A stretch of DNA of 64,000 bases from Chaenocephalus aceratus (lineage: Eukaryota; Chordata; Actinopteri; Perciformes; Channichthyidae). The translations under genes and the position numbers were made by a program. Location of the stretch: the NCBI GenBank assembly GCA_023974075.1, contig CM043790.1, positions 4,565,127 through 4,629,126 on the forward strand, in the 5' to 3' direction. Every line of letters starts with the position of its first letter. Position 1 is the first letter of the stretch. Below the pieces are notes generated by a model that ran no database searches, was not told the origin of the DNA, and saw only the letters and a list, made by a program, of their open reading frames with translations. This document shows positions 1 to 11,836 of the stretch, piece after piece.

Positions 1-379
1 TTCAATATTGCTCTTGCGTGAATATAAATATACATAAAATAATATACGTCCACGGCTGCTTGACTTGTGCTCGCGTGGATCTCATATGCCCTCGCACTTT
101 ATGACAATTTGCCGCCATAGGTCTCTACCTGACCGGACTCAACGCTGTGTGTGTCCGTCAGGAAACACGCTGTTTACAAGTAGTTCCAGCAAATATCCAC
201 TGATCAATTGCGATATTAACAACCTCATGATAACCTCATATTTTTTTAACTTAGGATCATATTCCTGTGTTTAGTCTAGAAAAAGGTAAGTTGTGTATAT
301 TTACAGACTGTTGCAAAAACTAAGAAGCTTATAAACATCAGGTTTAAAACTAAAAGAGCTTTACAAAACACAATTAAAG
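1..379. other. no recognisable feature
   Basis: AT-rich sequence with only short open frames. I see no family motif, terminal repeat or RNA gene in it. Confidence 0.4.
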
Positions 380-517
380 ATGTTTGGAGTTTTATTTGAG
401 TTATTAATTAAAAAATTGTGTCAAAGAGATGCTGATTTGAAACCGTTGTTACATACAGTTACGGCATTTCCTGTTTCTGCTGGAGAGAGGGGATTTTGTC
501 CCAAAGCTTGCCGTTGT
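380..517 (+). pseudogene. possible hAT C-terminal fragment
   Basis: A short open frame reads ...LIKKLCQRDADLKPLL... followed by FPVSAGERGF. The last stretch resembles the hAT dimerisation motif (P-V-S-x-A-x-x-E-R-x-F-S). Nothing upstream or downstream extends the match, and sequence after about 520 no longer looks hAT-like. If real, it is a remnant of fewer than 50 codons. It could equally be a chance resemblance. Confidence 0.22.
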
Positions 518-645
518 ATTTACTCCCTCCATCTGACAGGAGGGAGCCTCGTTGAACTGCGAGTGTCACTACACGGAGTTCACTCCGTCACGGAGGGGGA
601 GTGTGTAGGGGTAGGGTGTAGGGCGTGGTTTGGGATTGGGCCTTA

Positions 646-1198
646 AGGCCCTGACACAACAAGCAGTCACCAGAGAACTCGCAGACACCTACTGTTGTGT
701 CACCGTGTTCTCCTGCGTCTTGGCCATGTGTCGCACTGGAACACACCCCAAAGCCACACTTCAGCCGAACACGTACGAACTGCGCATGCATGAGTGGCAA
801 TAACTCTCCTTACCAGCAGGCGGCGGAAGTGTGTATTCGTCATTCAAAAGAGGCAACAACCGGAAGACAGAGAGGAAGAACAGACTGCGTGATCTAAACA
901 AATAGCGTGTGTGTTTCCATTTTCACTCTCGTCCATCGAAAACATGTTCCGTGCGGTACTGGAGCTATCAGCCATTGGAGTGTTGCTTGTGGAAGATATT
1001 CTCAAGCAACCGTTTTGCTTCTCATGCACTGATTCGCTAGCTGAACAGCCAATCAGAGTGATTTCTTTGTCCGACTGCCTGTGGCCGACGCACGGCTGTT
1101 TCAACATGTTGACACACCAAATTGAGTTTGGGCGACAGGGCACGCTTCGTCGTCCGACTAACGAAAACGGCCGATTTCGGCCTGGTGTGTCAGGGCCT
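646..1198. mobile_element. PIF/Harbinger-like MITE, copy A
   Basis: A 553-bp element bounded by inverted ends AGGCCCTGACACA and its complement. It is flanked by a 3-bp target duplication TTA (643-645 and 1199-1201). A TWA-type 3-bp duplication is what PIF/Harbinger transposases make. Copies B (31790-32409) and C (43250-49378) share the same ends and blocks such as TCATGCACTGATTCGCTAGC. No transposase is encoded, so it must be moved in trans. Open frames inside it on either strand are not conserved between copies and are not genes. Confidence 0.8.
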
Positions 1199-1201
1199 TT
1201 A

Positions 1202-2365
1202 GTCTGAGTAACTCTAAAATTGTATTGTTCTCCAGTGAAGCTGCGGGTCGAAGTGAAAGGGCATTTGGACAGGATGAATATAACCATGAACAGGTTTTGA
1301 ATAGTGCTTTGGTTATTGTTGTCGCTTTCTTTTATAAGAAAGTTGTTTTGGTTTGTTGTTAGTCTGCTTTGTAAATTGGCTGGTGAGCCATCTTCATCTC
1401 TGAGTAATTAACTATATCTTCTAATTTTGCAGTTTCTTCTCTCTTTTACTCCCGGTTATTTTGATATGCACGCTACACTTCCTTTCGTTCCCCTAATTTA
1501 TAAGGGATTGTAACACTATTCATAGAAGTCCTCAGAAGACTTGACTTTGGAGTCCTAAATGGTCAGGGAGGGTGTAGTGATTTTATTCAAGTTGAATTAT
1601 CATTTAGATAATATGAAAATAACCACTTTCAACATTTTACAGCTAAATGTCCGTAATGGAAATGGAAATGCATGCAAGTCCTAAATAAAAATCTATAATG
1701 CCTGAGTAAATGTAAATAGTTGCTGGTTGTCATGAAGGCAATCATTTACCTGGCTCTCTCTCTTCTGACAGATTTGCTGCTGCACTGCGTTCCCTCTGCT
1801 GATAACCTCATCCCAATACACGGTCGCCGTGGAAACACCACACATGATGGGTGTGTCGATTTTTCACATTCCTTTCCTCTGTCCCTTCATTTGGCAACAT
1901 TCCTTCTTCCCATCTACTGTACCTGTATTATCCTCCTCCACTAATGCACCAGATGCCCCCCTGTTTCCTGTCTACACAATCATTAATGTGTGTGTGTGTT
2001 TGAGTCCTCCTCCCTCTGTTTTTTCATTCATTATTCTTGACATGAGAATAGAGCTTTGACGGATACACATTTCATATTTACATAAAATCAAGATGCATAA
2101 AATCAAGACGCTTAGTTGGCTTGATGAACTCAATGTTTCTTTGTGAATAATACTGAAAAGAGGGTATTTTAATGTCATCTTTCAAGAGTCATTATGTGGC
2201 TGTTGTCATTAGGACCCTACTTTAGAAAAGTGTCAAATATCAAGCAAACAGTATTCTAATCTCAGATGCGTGCAGACATGGCCAGTCTGGTGGTGAGGTG
2301 AAGGAGCACATTTATAAAGACTGCTTAACATGCACAAATAAGACAAATCAAACTGTTTTCAAGAA
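1202..2365. other. intergenic, nothing identified
   Basis: Mixed-composition sequence without a recognisable coding region. A 74-codon frame at 1720-1944 has no family motif. Confidence 0.4.
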
Positions 2366-2381
2366 CCCCCCCCCCCCCCCC
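2366..2381. repeat. poly(C) run, 16 nt
   Basis: Sixteen consecutive C residues. Length polymorphism or miscalling is likely here. Confidence 0.95.
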
Positions 2382-2554
2382 TGTCTGAAATACTTCCGTA
2401 TATGCAGGGCCGGCTCTAGACAATTTGAGAATAGAGTATATAAAGAATAAATAAAAAAATAAAAAAAAGACGAATACACTACAGAAACAGAAACTTATTG
2501 ACATAGGTAATATACATCAAAAAGGCTTCAAATGTATTCAGTATTGTATGAACA

Positions 2555-2720
2555 TGTTTGAATTGGGGGATGGACGTCACATCCTCTAATGTTTGAACAT
2601 TTTAAAGTAAAATGCTTCAATCTGGTGCACTTTGAGCAGAATTACTAGAGACTAGATCTAGGGGGTACAACTCTAAAACACCCATATGAAAAAGATCGGT
2701 TTACATTTTAATAACCAAAT
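2555..2720 (+). repeat. dispersed repeat, copy 1
   Basis: Shares GGATGGAC-TCACATCCTCTA and TCAATCTGGTGCACTTTGAG with 11129-11265 and, on the other strand, with about 50450-50510. The element class is unknown; no termini are visible. Confidence 0.55.
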
Positions 2721-3204
2721 AAGTATGTGAACATAACCAATAACCTACCATAGCCAATAACAAATAAATGTAACTTATTTTATTTTTGTTGTTCATTCAT
2801 ATTTTATTTGACCTAGTTAACATTCATTTATTTATTCATATATTTTTATCTATCCAATTTTAAACGATATTTTTGGTTTACTGTCCTATAGTATACATTG
2901 AAAACACCAACACAAATACAAAAACACAAACCACACTTACTTTAGTTAATTCAACAAACAAAGTAGCTTCCACAGAAGGAGTTATAGAACTCTTTTAAAG
3001 AACACTTAAGAACACACGTATTGTAATAATAAATACATAAAATAAATGAAAAAATAAAAACAAATAAATAAAAACTATTTATACAAAAAAAGAACAATTA
3101 CATTTCTGTTTATGAACACACATATTGTAATAATAAATACTTTACTGACTTTTTGACTTAAACACTCAGAATTGCACTCGGCAAAGTCATCCTCATATGA
3201 CCTA
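2721..3204. other. AT-rich spacer, probably 3' flank of the hAT element
   Basis: Long A/T-rich stretch immediately downstream (minus strand) of the hAT coding remnant. It is likely that element's untranslated 3' end. No terminal inverted repeat was found. Confidence 0.35.
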
Positions 3205-4830
3205 CTGACGAGAAACATCATGGTTAATGCTGATGATGGCAAGTCCACTGAAGCGTTCTTGGACCATTGTAGACCTCAGGTAGGTTTTAATTAACTTCAG
3301 CTTTGAGAAGCTTCTTTCTGCAGAAGCCACTGTCACTGGCATAGTGACTGCGATCCTGAGCGCCACCCACATATTAGGATAAACCTCCCTCAGGTTCTTC
3401 CTTTCCAAGAACACCAACAGTTCCAGGGTGGTCATTGTGGGTGAGGGGAGATTTGGAAAGTTCATCAGCTCCAGTGCCAACTCTTTTCCATCTATGTCTG
3501 ACTGTCCGCCACAGCTCATGTTGCTCAGTGTTTGACACTGCTTTGTCCGCTCGTTTCTGGGCAGTTCGGGGAAGTTGACAAGCACCCCAAACCTTGCCTG
3601 AACTTCTTCCAGGTGTTCAAACACTCATTGAGGGAAGTGATGCAAATATCAACCACCCTGTTGAAAAATGTCACTTCCATATTTTTTAGGGCATTGGCCA
3701 TTGGCTCATCAGGTGCTTCATAAGAGAACTGCCTCTTGGTTGATCTCAGCCTCTTCTCCTTGAGGACAGCATCCACTTCCATGTCCTCACACATGTCTTT
3801 AGCACTGATCTGAGCAGAGGCAAATCCAGTGGCTCTGTAGTCTTCCAGGGTGGCCTTCGTCTTTCTCAGGAGGTCAACTGCGATGTCAAGTTGCATTGAC
3901 ACAGACTGCATGACCTTACTGACCTGTTTGACTTTACTGAGGATGTCGTACCACACCACAGTGCAAATGGAGAAGTGGTAGGACCCCACTTCCTTAGCCA
4001 AAGACTGTGCCTCTATTTTGATCATCATGTCAGTGGCCTTGTCTCTCACCTCCAAAAGTGCATCTCGAACATGTACAGCCTGATATCGCACAGCTTCCAC
4101 ACTGTTGACCCGGCTCTCCCACCTGGTTTCAGACCATGATTTCAAGGTAGTGGTGACATGGCTTTTCAAAATGTCCCAGCGCTTTGTGGATGCTGAAACA
4201 ATGTAAAAAGCTTTTGGAGGTCGCCAAAGTATCCAGTGGCATCTAGGGAGCTTTTCGCTGCATCAGCTAACACCAGATTGAGAGTGTGTGCGCCACATGG
4301 GTGCCCTCGGGTTTAGTTCAAGTAACCTGGCCTGAACTCCTTTGTTTTTCCCTCGCATGTTGGCACCATTGTCATAAGACTGTCCCCTACAGTCCTCAAA
4401 GGGGATATTCAGTTCTTGGAGCCTGTCCAGGATGAGGGATGACAAACTCTCGCCAGTTGATTCCTCAGCGACAAGGAACCCCATGAAGTGTTCCGTAACT
4501 TGTGGCATCTCCTCCATTGTAACAATCCTTAAGATACAGTAACTGATAACTGCTCTGTGTGGTGTGAAGTCCAGAATGATGGAATAATATTTAGCCTTTT
4601 TAATTTCTTCAATCATGTGGGCACTGTTTCTCTCACCGATACATTCAATGAGTTCATTTTGAATATTGTTTCCGAGATATGTGGTATGGCTTGCACCCTT
4701 ATGACTTTTAGCAACGTGTTCTTTCATTACAGGGTCAAACATTGCCATCAGCTCCACTTCTTTAAGGAAGTTGCCATTGTTTGGTTTGTTGAGTGTGTCT
4801 AACCCAGTCCTCACAAAAACACGTGTAATA
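3205..4830 (-). pseudogene. hAT transposase pseudogene (ZMYM1/TTF-type)
   Basis: Three minus-strand segments (4847-4263, 4169-3525, 3624-3202) read as consecutive parts of one hAT transposase. The N-terminal part has the NGNFLKEVELMAMFDPVMKEH and ECIGERNSAHMIEEIKKAKYYSIILD blocks typical of TTF/ZMYM1-like (DUF4371) proteins. The middle contains the CGAHTLNLVLADAAK block in another frame near 4250-4310. The C-terminus has the hAT dimerisation motif MPVTVASAERSFSKLKLIKT. The outer and middle segments share one frame, so two compensating shifts bracket about 4190-4310. A third lies near 3600. The zinc-finger N-terminus is missing beyond about 4810, where homology stops abruptly. The gene is dead. 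Transposon origin is more likely than a domesticated host gene because of the frame damage. Confidence 0.8.
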
Positions 4831-5880
4831 ACTACGTTGGTCCACAACGTAGGACGTAGTATTTCTACAAAAACGCCTCTGAAATTGTAAGATCCCTACA
4901 TTTTTTTCACCATTCATTCCAATGGCTGGCGTCCATGTCACGTGATCTTCAAATTTCTCCCTGCAGAAAACAAAAACATGGCCGACATTCATTTATTCTC
5001 GGTGGAAAATGCCTATTTTAAGGTTAGTTTGGCCATTAAATGCGTTTTGATGTCATTTGATGCGAGAAATATGAGTTGTTATTTCAGATTATGTGTGCAG
5101 TGGATGTACATGATCTTTAGTTGCTAGTTATTACGAGATTACTTCAGGAAATTGTGTCCATTCAACGTTTTCATTGTGGTTGCTAGGGACCTGCTATCGA
5201 TATTATTCTGTTATGTTGTGTAACTGTTTAATGGTGTTATCTTTATTGCTACCCCCTTCCCCGTCAATGTACAGTGTTTGTCCCACAGCGCAAACGTATT
5301 AGTTTAACAAAATCCACATCTAAAATTGTGTGAATAAAACGGCGTATGCCACAATAGGATAGCAACAAGTAGTCAAGATAATCAGTTTAGCTTTGGTTGC
5401 TATGCATAACTGCGGTTAACTCAGCCGTCTCTCGCGTTCGCTTGGTCAAATCAGCAGCTATTCATTTTTGAGTGGCGCAATGAATAGCACCTTTACGGTA
5501 ATCGCTGTACAAGAGTAAAATAATGCATGGTTTTTTTCTGCTTTATTGCAATACAAGTCATTTGTACCATAAGTTCTTAATAAAACTGACACTGTTTGAC
5601 TCAGTCCTAGTTTGACTGCTACAATAAAATGAAGTTTTTACTGTGTACTTTTTGGGTACTACTCTCTCAAAGTCCCCTCCTGAGAACAAAATCATGCCAC
5701 TTCTGCTTCCACCTTATTTTCATTTAGTAATTTGCCTTATTTTTATTCAGTAGTCCTTCTCCTCCTTTCTTTCTTCCTCTTCTCGAGTAGTCAGTGTGGT
5801 GCTGTTGCTTTGGTCTGGGTCTCTGGATCTGTGAGCTAACCACGCCCCGTTCATTTGCATATAAGGAATGGAAATCAGTC
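4831..5880. other. intergenic, nothing identified
   Basis: No coding motif or structured repeat recognised. A frame starting at 4942 is short and unsupported. Confidence 0.35.
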
Positions 5881-5958
5881 ATGAAATACAAGTCACCTGA
5901 AATAAATAAATGTGTCATTATGAAATACAAGTCGCTTGAAATAAATAAATGTGTCATT
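5881..5958 (+). repeat. 39-bp tandem duplication plus AT-rich tract
   Basis: Two adjacent 39-bp units (5881-5919, 5920-5958) share ATGAAATACAAGTC and TGAAATAAATAAATGTGTC. They are followed to about 6100 by TTTA-type low-complexity sequence. Confidence 0.8.
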
Positions 5959-6335
5959 ATGAAAAAAATGTGTATTTAAATGTACATGTATACATATGTA
6001 TTGCCTCATTTATTTATTTCAGAATTTATTTCATAGGCATATTTATATATATATGTATTTATTTAATTATTTATCTATTTATTTATTTATTTAATTTTGG
6101 CTTAAATGGCATTCCATACTTTGATGCACAAATGCGGCGCACCCTTATGCCCTTATGCGGATATATGCGCATAAGAGTCCGGTGTGCGAGGAAAATGATG
6201 CTAAATTTCAGGAGAATATTGAAGATGTGATTGGTTGTTCCACACTCCGTTTCTCACGAGACCAGCGCGCTGCTGTTTACATTAGTGTGGACTGGACCGA
6301 CTGAAACTGACGGCAAGGTTAATTATTGTGGAAGG

Positions 6336-7235
6336 ATGGACCCCCATCCTGCATCAAAAAAGGCAGCGAAATGTGCTAAAATCACTGATTTATTCAGAAC
6401 CCCCGTATAGAATGACGAAGCAGAAAGTAAGTGAGCGAACATTATTATGAGCCACATTTCTTTCTATATTGTAGCCTGATGTGCACATCGACTGTCAACA
6501 AAACAGTTTCTCAGTCCAATGCTAAGTTAGTGGCAGGCCCTTAATGTTACTCAAGGCAAATATATGTAATATAACCGTTAGACTGCAGCTAACTGTGGGG
6601 CTACACACCCCTCATACTGTGAGTGAATAACTTGAGATGGTTATGTTGTCTAAAGGGGAGACAATCATTATGGTATTAGGCCATGCAAATACAGGGTCAA
6701 CTTAGTGATTAAATAAGTGTTGCATAATATATGTCCTTGAATAATGTTATTTCATAAATAGTTGTTAATGATTACATTTTCTCCTTATTCAGTTCCACTA
6801 TCAGATGATGCTGATGGTGATGGCCCTGAGGGAGAGATGCAGGCAGAGCTCAGTGGACAGAACTGGCAGGTACAGAGGAAACTGTTTCAATAGGCTATGA
6901 CTGACACTGAACAAAACCAAAGGAAATGTAATGACAACAGTATAAGCAAGCTATGTTCATGTTCTCTCAATAAATTAGTTATTGATCAGAGTTTAATCCA
7001 TCCCAATATTCAGTACCAGCAGATGCTGAGGAGGTTGACAAGACAAGTCAAGATTCAGGGTTCAGCACAAGGGAAATTGCAACTGAGTAGGGCAGCAACG
7101 TTGTAGATATTGACGATACATCCAGAAAAACGCCCCAAAACAAACTGATAGTGGCCTGGATGGGTGTATAATTCACGACCTGACCTATGGTCCCAGTCCG
7201 GCCCTGCTGACACATCACCCATACACTATACACAC
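6336..7235 (+). pseudogene. exon-like remnants, unassigned
   Basis: A frame starting at 6336 reads MDPHPASKKAAKCAKITDLF, runs into a stop and meets a GTAAGT donor near 6428. A later segment (about 6791-6869) has an AG acceptor, an acidic peptide (DDADGDGPEGEMQAELSG) and a GTACAG donor. A third acceptor near 7014 opens another acidic stretch (PADAEEVDKTSQDSGFSTRE). The basic start followed by acidic linker resembles N-termini of transposon-encoded proteins, but no catalytic domain follows. I cannot name the family. Confidence 0.25.
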
Positions 7236-8138
7236 ATTACTGATTAAACTGATATCACAATTGAGTTACACTCTTTAAATAAATATACTGTAATTGGAAA
7301 AGAATCGTGTGTGGTGTCCTTGTTTTGTCCGTCCTTGATCCAGGGCTCCCTATTGTTGTATGTAGGTTATTCTTGGTTTTAGAATGAATTCAGTAATGGT
7401 GTGTGTAACACAAACATAATAATAATTGGATAGTGTTTCTCAAATGAAGGGGGAAAATAATGAAGGCCCGGACAGGTGCACAAGACCGACAATGTTCACA
7501 CTTTTGTTAGCCCTGAACACCCTGTAATGTAAATGTGTACAGTGGGTGGTCATTGAAAATGTGTTCTGATATATGTTCTTCACAGAAAATGAGCCAAGGC
7601 CATTGAGTGTGAGTTTGAAAAAATTATTTATCATAAAACATTTTTAGCCAAAAGGGGTCCCACAGACCCGAATACCATACAAGGTACAAGAGACAAGCAG
7701 TTGTGCCAAAATCTGCAGATCTTCAAATGTTCAGTGTTGCCTTTTACATGTTTATAATTTAATTGTAATTTGTAAAGCTAATAATAAGTTCTTGTTGTAA
7801 TATTTCATGTGTGTAAGATTTTTATTGTTTTGTGTTTTATTTTTAAATCGAAGCTCACGTCTCATTGTGCTGTTCTCACGTGAGTTAGAGAGACAAGACA
7901 GCGAAAGTAAGATGCATGGCAGTTTACAGCTCTGTTAGTAAAAGTTTAAGTTTATGCTATTTAAGTAATAAGGACTGAAGAATACTTCCTTCTGTTTTCA
8001 GGGCATGCAGCCAACGAGGTATGTTGTTTTGTTTGTATTTATTTTACAGTTAATGACTTTGCTAAAAGTCATCATTGTGAGTGTAACATGATCCTATGTT
8101 CTGTCATTTATACTGTTTGTTAATGTTTAGTTTTCACA
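7236..8138. other. intergenic, nothing firm
   Basis: AT-rich, with one possible 17-bp microexon (AG acceptor before 8002, donor GTATGT after it) that is not otherwise supported. Confidence 0.3.
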
Positions 8139-8141
8139 GTG

Positions 8142-8354
8142 GATTGGAAGAGGTATGAACTCGAATGAGAAAGCCTGCCTGTGTCTGTGCTCCGAGGGAA
8201 TTACAGTCCACGTCATGCTGGCTCGATCTCCAGTGGATTGCAGAGCCGACGTTAGGATGGCCCACGTTACAGCAGAAATAAACATCTTACAGTCCGAACA
8301 AGTAAACTGTTTTGGCCTCGAGCTAATTTCCCCGTTCATGACAGCTATACAGGT
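8142..8354 (+). other. 71-codon exon-like open frame, unassigned
   Basis: An open frame lies between an acceptor (TTTTCACAG) and a donor (GTAACA at about 8355). It contains CLCLCSEGITVHVMLARSPV. The opposite strand is also open. The family is not recognised. It abuts the 5' edge of LINE2 copy 1 and may be a host exon, part of another dispersed repeat, or chance. Confidence 0.2.
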
Positions 8355-8371
8355 AACACTCCCATTTAATT

Positions 8372-9673
8372 CATTCCTGTCTAAAACACTTGAACGCGCT
8401 GTCTTTAAACAACTCTCCTGTTATCTCCATCAGAACAACCTTCTGGATCCGCACCAGTCTGGTTTTCAAGGCAGGTCACTCCACAGAAACTGCCCTCCTT
8501 GCTGTCACTGAGGAACTGCACACGGCTAAAGCAGCCTCCCTCTCCTCTGTCATCATCCTTCTGGACCTGTCTGCTGCATTCGACACGGTGAACCATCAGA
8601 TCCTCCTTCACACTCTTCCAAGACTTGGAGTTTCAGGCTCTGCACTTTCCCTCCTCACCTCATACCTCAAAGACCGCACCTACAGGGTAACTTGGAGAGG
8701 GTCCGAGTCCGACCCTTGTCAATTAACTACAGGGGTCCCTCAGGGCTCTGTTCTTGGTCCCCTCCTCTTCTCCTTGTACACAAACTCGCTCGGATCTGTC
8801 ATTAGCCCGCATGGTTTTTCATACCACTGCTACGCTGACGACACCCAATTAATTCTGTCCTTTCCCCGCTCAGAGACCCAGGTCGTCGCACGCATCTCTG
8901 CTTGTCTAGCTGACATCTCTCAGTGGATGTCTGCTCATCACCTCAAGATCAACCTTGACAAGACTGAACTGATTTTCCTTCCGGGAAAAGATTGTCCCAC
9001 TCTTGACTTAACAATCAACATCGGCACCTCTGTTGTTTCCCCGACTCAGACTGCAAGGAATCTGGGTGTGATCCTAGATAACAACACTGCAAACATCGCT
9101 GCTCCAACCCGCTGCTGCAGATACACGCTTTACAACATCAGGAGGATACGTCCCCAGCTGACCCAGAAAGCGACGCAGGTTCTGGTCCAGGCTCTCGTCA
9201 TCTCACGCCTAGACTACTGCAACTCCCTCCTAGCTGGTCTACCTGCATGTGCCATCCGACCTCTGCAGCTCATCCAGAATGCAGCGGCTCGTCTGGTCTT
9301 CAACCTTCCTAAATTCTCCCACACCACGCCGCTCCTCCGCTCCCTCCACTGGCTTCCGGTAACTGCTAGAATCCACTTCAAGACAATGGTACCTGCGTAC
9401 CATGCTGTGAATGGATCTGGCCCTTCCTCCATCCAGGACATGGTTAAACTGTACACCCCAGCATGTGCACTCCGTTCTGCATCAGCCAAACGACTCGCTG
9501 CACCCGCACTGCGAAGGGGACCCAAGTTCCCATCAGCAAAAACACGTGGGTTTGTTATCCTGGCTCCAAAATGGTGGAATGAGCTCCCCATTGACATCAG
9601 GACAGCAGATAGCTTACACACCTTCCGGCGCAGACTGAAAACTCATCTCTTTCGACTCCACTTCGAGCGATAG
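8372..9673 (+). pseudogene. LINE2 reverse transcriptase remnant
   Basis: Encodes the fingers and palm through thumb regions of a non-LTR reverse transcriptase. GHSTETALLAVTEE, LLDLSAAFDTVNH, TGVPQGSVLGPLLF and the catalytic YADDTQL are all visible. The C-terminal region SRLDYCNSLLAGLP, IQNAAARLVF and LHWLPVTARI is typical of LINE2/CR1 proteins. The start is inside the RT domain. A one-base gain in a T run near 8466-8470 shifts the frame. Relative to copy 3 there is also an in-frame 9-bp loss at about 9087. The product would not be functional because endonuclease and N-terminal RT are absent. Confidence 0.88.
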
Positions 9674-9831
9674 AAATATTAACAAAGCACTTATATACTA
9701 ATAAAGGACTGGCTTACCTAAAGCCAGTTGAGTAGCACTTGAAATATTTTTGCTCTATGAAACCTGATGTACTTTATGATTCTGTTTTCTTCAAGTTTGT
9801 ATTTTGTTGGTCGAACGCACTTATTGTAAGT

Positions 9832-9848
9832 CGCTTTGGATAAAAGCG
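9832..9848 (+). promoter_or_regulatory. LINE2 3' recognition hairpin (GGATA loop), copy 1
   Basis: CGCTTT (9832-9837), loop GGATA (9838-9842), AAAGCG (9843-9848). In UnaL2 the RNA form of this hairpin is the established recognition site for the element's own reverse transcriptase. It is perfectly paired here and followed by the TGTAA repeats. Confidence 0.85.
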
Positions 9849-10374
9849 TCAGCTAAATGCAATGTAATGTAATGTAATTTGTATTAAGGTCCCCTATTGT
9901 GCAAATTCTGCTTCTTCATTTCTGTTATACATGTGTCCCCTCTGTATAAAGAGCTGAAAATGAGCTGATCAGTTTTTTTTGGGTTATGCAACCATTAGCC
10001 ACTTACCAACCAAGGTCACTTCTCAGAGGGGCATGGCCAGCAGCAGCTCATTAGCATTTAAAGCTACAGACACAGAATTAGCACTTTTGGAACAGGGCTG
10101 AAACAGAGGTTTATGGCATATGGGCTCAGACCTGTCTCAAAATAAATAAATACAGAAGGATTCACAGATGTCATTCAAGATTTATATATAAATGTCTGCA
10201 TCCACATCAATATTTTCCAATGCACACACACATTCTTCGTTTTATATAAATGTAAAAAAAGTGTAATTTCATCAAAAACACCTTTGGAAGTTGCTAAATT
10301 CAGGGGCCAGCCCGAAAATTGTACATTAGAAAATAAATATATATATGAAAAGTGTATCTAAAGAACACGCAATA

Positions 10375-10560
10375 TTAAATCAAATCAAATCAAGTTTTAT
10401 TTATATAGCACATTTATAAACGATTTTTGGTCGAGCCAAAGTGCTGTACATATAATAAAAATAGCCTACAGTAGAGACACTTTACAGCAAATACAACAGC
10501 ACAGATTGTTCAGAATATCAGTATGAGAAAAACGACACCCTCTGTCCTTAGACCCTCACA
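10375..10560 (+). repeat. teleost-type dispersed repeat (TTTATTTATATAGCAC block)
   Basis: Contains AAGTTTTATTTATATAGCAC and CAAAGTGCTGTACAT. A related block occurs at both ends of the LINE fragment at 41395-42260. Class unknown. Confidence 0.5.
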
Positions 10561-10990
10561 TCGTACAAGGAAACACTTCCAGAGAAAACCCACAGTTTAA
10601 GGGGAACATGGGAGAAACCTCAGGGAGAGCAGCAGAGGAGGGATCCCTCTCCCAGGACGGACAGACGTGCAATAGATGCCGTGTGTAAATCCAAGAGATA
10701 ATACATTTGACAGAATATAGACCGAATGTTAGGAAATGCATGTGTCTGTAATAAGAAGATGAATCCACGAGGATGTCAGCTACAATCCTGTGGAAGCCAT
10801 TAGGGAAGCAGCATGACGAGACCCAAGGCAGGACCGCAGAGACAGGTTCAGCCACGACCCGAAGTCCACGACTTAATCCAGAAATCAGGATAGAGGATCC
10901 AAGACACAGGACTACAGCAAGAGGATCAGCCTCGACTCCGGATCCCGGCGTAGATATCGATACAAAACAGGAAAAAAGATGTGGCTGGGT
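10561..10990. repeat. unassigned sequence, probably dispersed repeat
   Basis: Contains GGGAGAAACCTCAGGGAGAG and GGATCCCTCTCCCAGGACGG, which I recall as common in fish genomic sequence. No termini, coding motif or second copy is visible in this window. Confidence 0.3.
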
Positions 10991-11128
10991 TAAATGTAAA
11001 TAATGAATGAAACAACTCTATTAGACCAATCTACCACCAAAACAGAATCACATGGACATACTGTAGGTTACTATATAATAAGTGTGCACATTTATCTAGT
11101 ATGGTATCCATGTGGACATGTTTTATGT

Positions 11129-11265
11129 GGGGATGGACCTCACATCCTCTAGAGGGGTCCATTTCAATTAAATGCATCAATCTGGTGCACTTTGAGGGCA
11201 AAATAAGAGAATACATCTATGGATATATCTCTCAACACTCTTATGAAACAGAAATGTATACTTTT
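11129..11265 (+). repeat. dispersed repeat, copy 2
   Basis: Second copy of the family seen at 2555-2720, sharing TCAATCTGGTGCACTTTGAG. A third partial copy is inverted at about 50450-50510. Confidence 0.55.
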
Positions 11266-11452
11266 CAATAATCAAAAAATCATTCGAATATGGCCTCAAC
11301 CAAAAACAAATATATAAACTTGTTTAGTTTATTTTGTTGCTTCATTTATAGTTGTGAGTTTGTCTGGGCTCCTGAATCCGTCTTGGAGCCTCTCTCTCTC
11401 GCCCTCCTCTATTATTTTATACCTGTTTTTATTTATTCTGTTATTTTTTTAT

Positions 11453-11836
11453 AAATGGGGCGAGCTAGTTCAGTTGTTCAGGCAGTCAACTGGAGCACCA
11501 ATGATACATTAACACGTGACGCACCACGTCCCTCTTACAACCAACCTAACACATTCTCCTAAACATGCCGCTCTATTGAAGCTGCCAGGTCTGCTGCCTC
11601 TGCCTCCACTGTGTTCATGTTGCTGCTGCTCGCCTGCCCCCCCACCACCCCAGCTTCCACCTGAAGGCTCGGGGGATAGTTATCTAATCATCTCAATGTT
11701 CTTTGTACATCTGTGGAGTGATGAGGCCCGAGCCTAGACGCCAAACTCAAACTATATGCTGCTTCTAATGCACATTAAGAAACACGTGAGTTGTCTGACT
11801 GAACTATAATAATGAATAGTGAATCTCCCTACATTT
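11453..11836 (+). mobile_element. LTR-like repeat, empty-site relative of 44024-46154
   Basis: Collinear with the reverse complement of 46154-45786 joined to 44142-about 44090, so it shows that repeat without the Tc1 insertion. It starts TGGGGCGAGC and has a TATA-like CTCTATTGAAGCTGCC region. It loses similarity near 11835, so the right end is missing. The uninterrupted AAACTATATGC at about 11750 is the pre-insertion form of the Tc1 target site. The small open frame inside is not conserved as coding. Confidence 0.65.

Larger units (their letters stand above)
8357..9880 (+). mobile_element. LINE2-clade (UnaL2-like) retrotransposon, copy 1, 5'-truncated
   Basis: A 5'-truncated non-LTR element keeping most of the reverse transcriptase, the 3' untranslated region and the tail. 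The 3' end has the CGCTTT-GGATA-AAAGCG hairpin and a short (TGTAA)n tail, the signature of eel UnaL2 and related LINE2 elements. Copies 2 (minus, 14062-15690) and 3 (30528-31531) share this 3' end. The upstream part lost by truncation includes the endonuclease. No clear target duplication was found. Confidence 0.88.

Noticed and set aside
8142..8354. host gene exon
   Set aside because: Splice-like borders and an open frame exist, but both strands are open, no family is recognised and it abuts a LINE. Evidence is too thin for a gene call.
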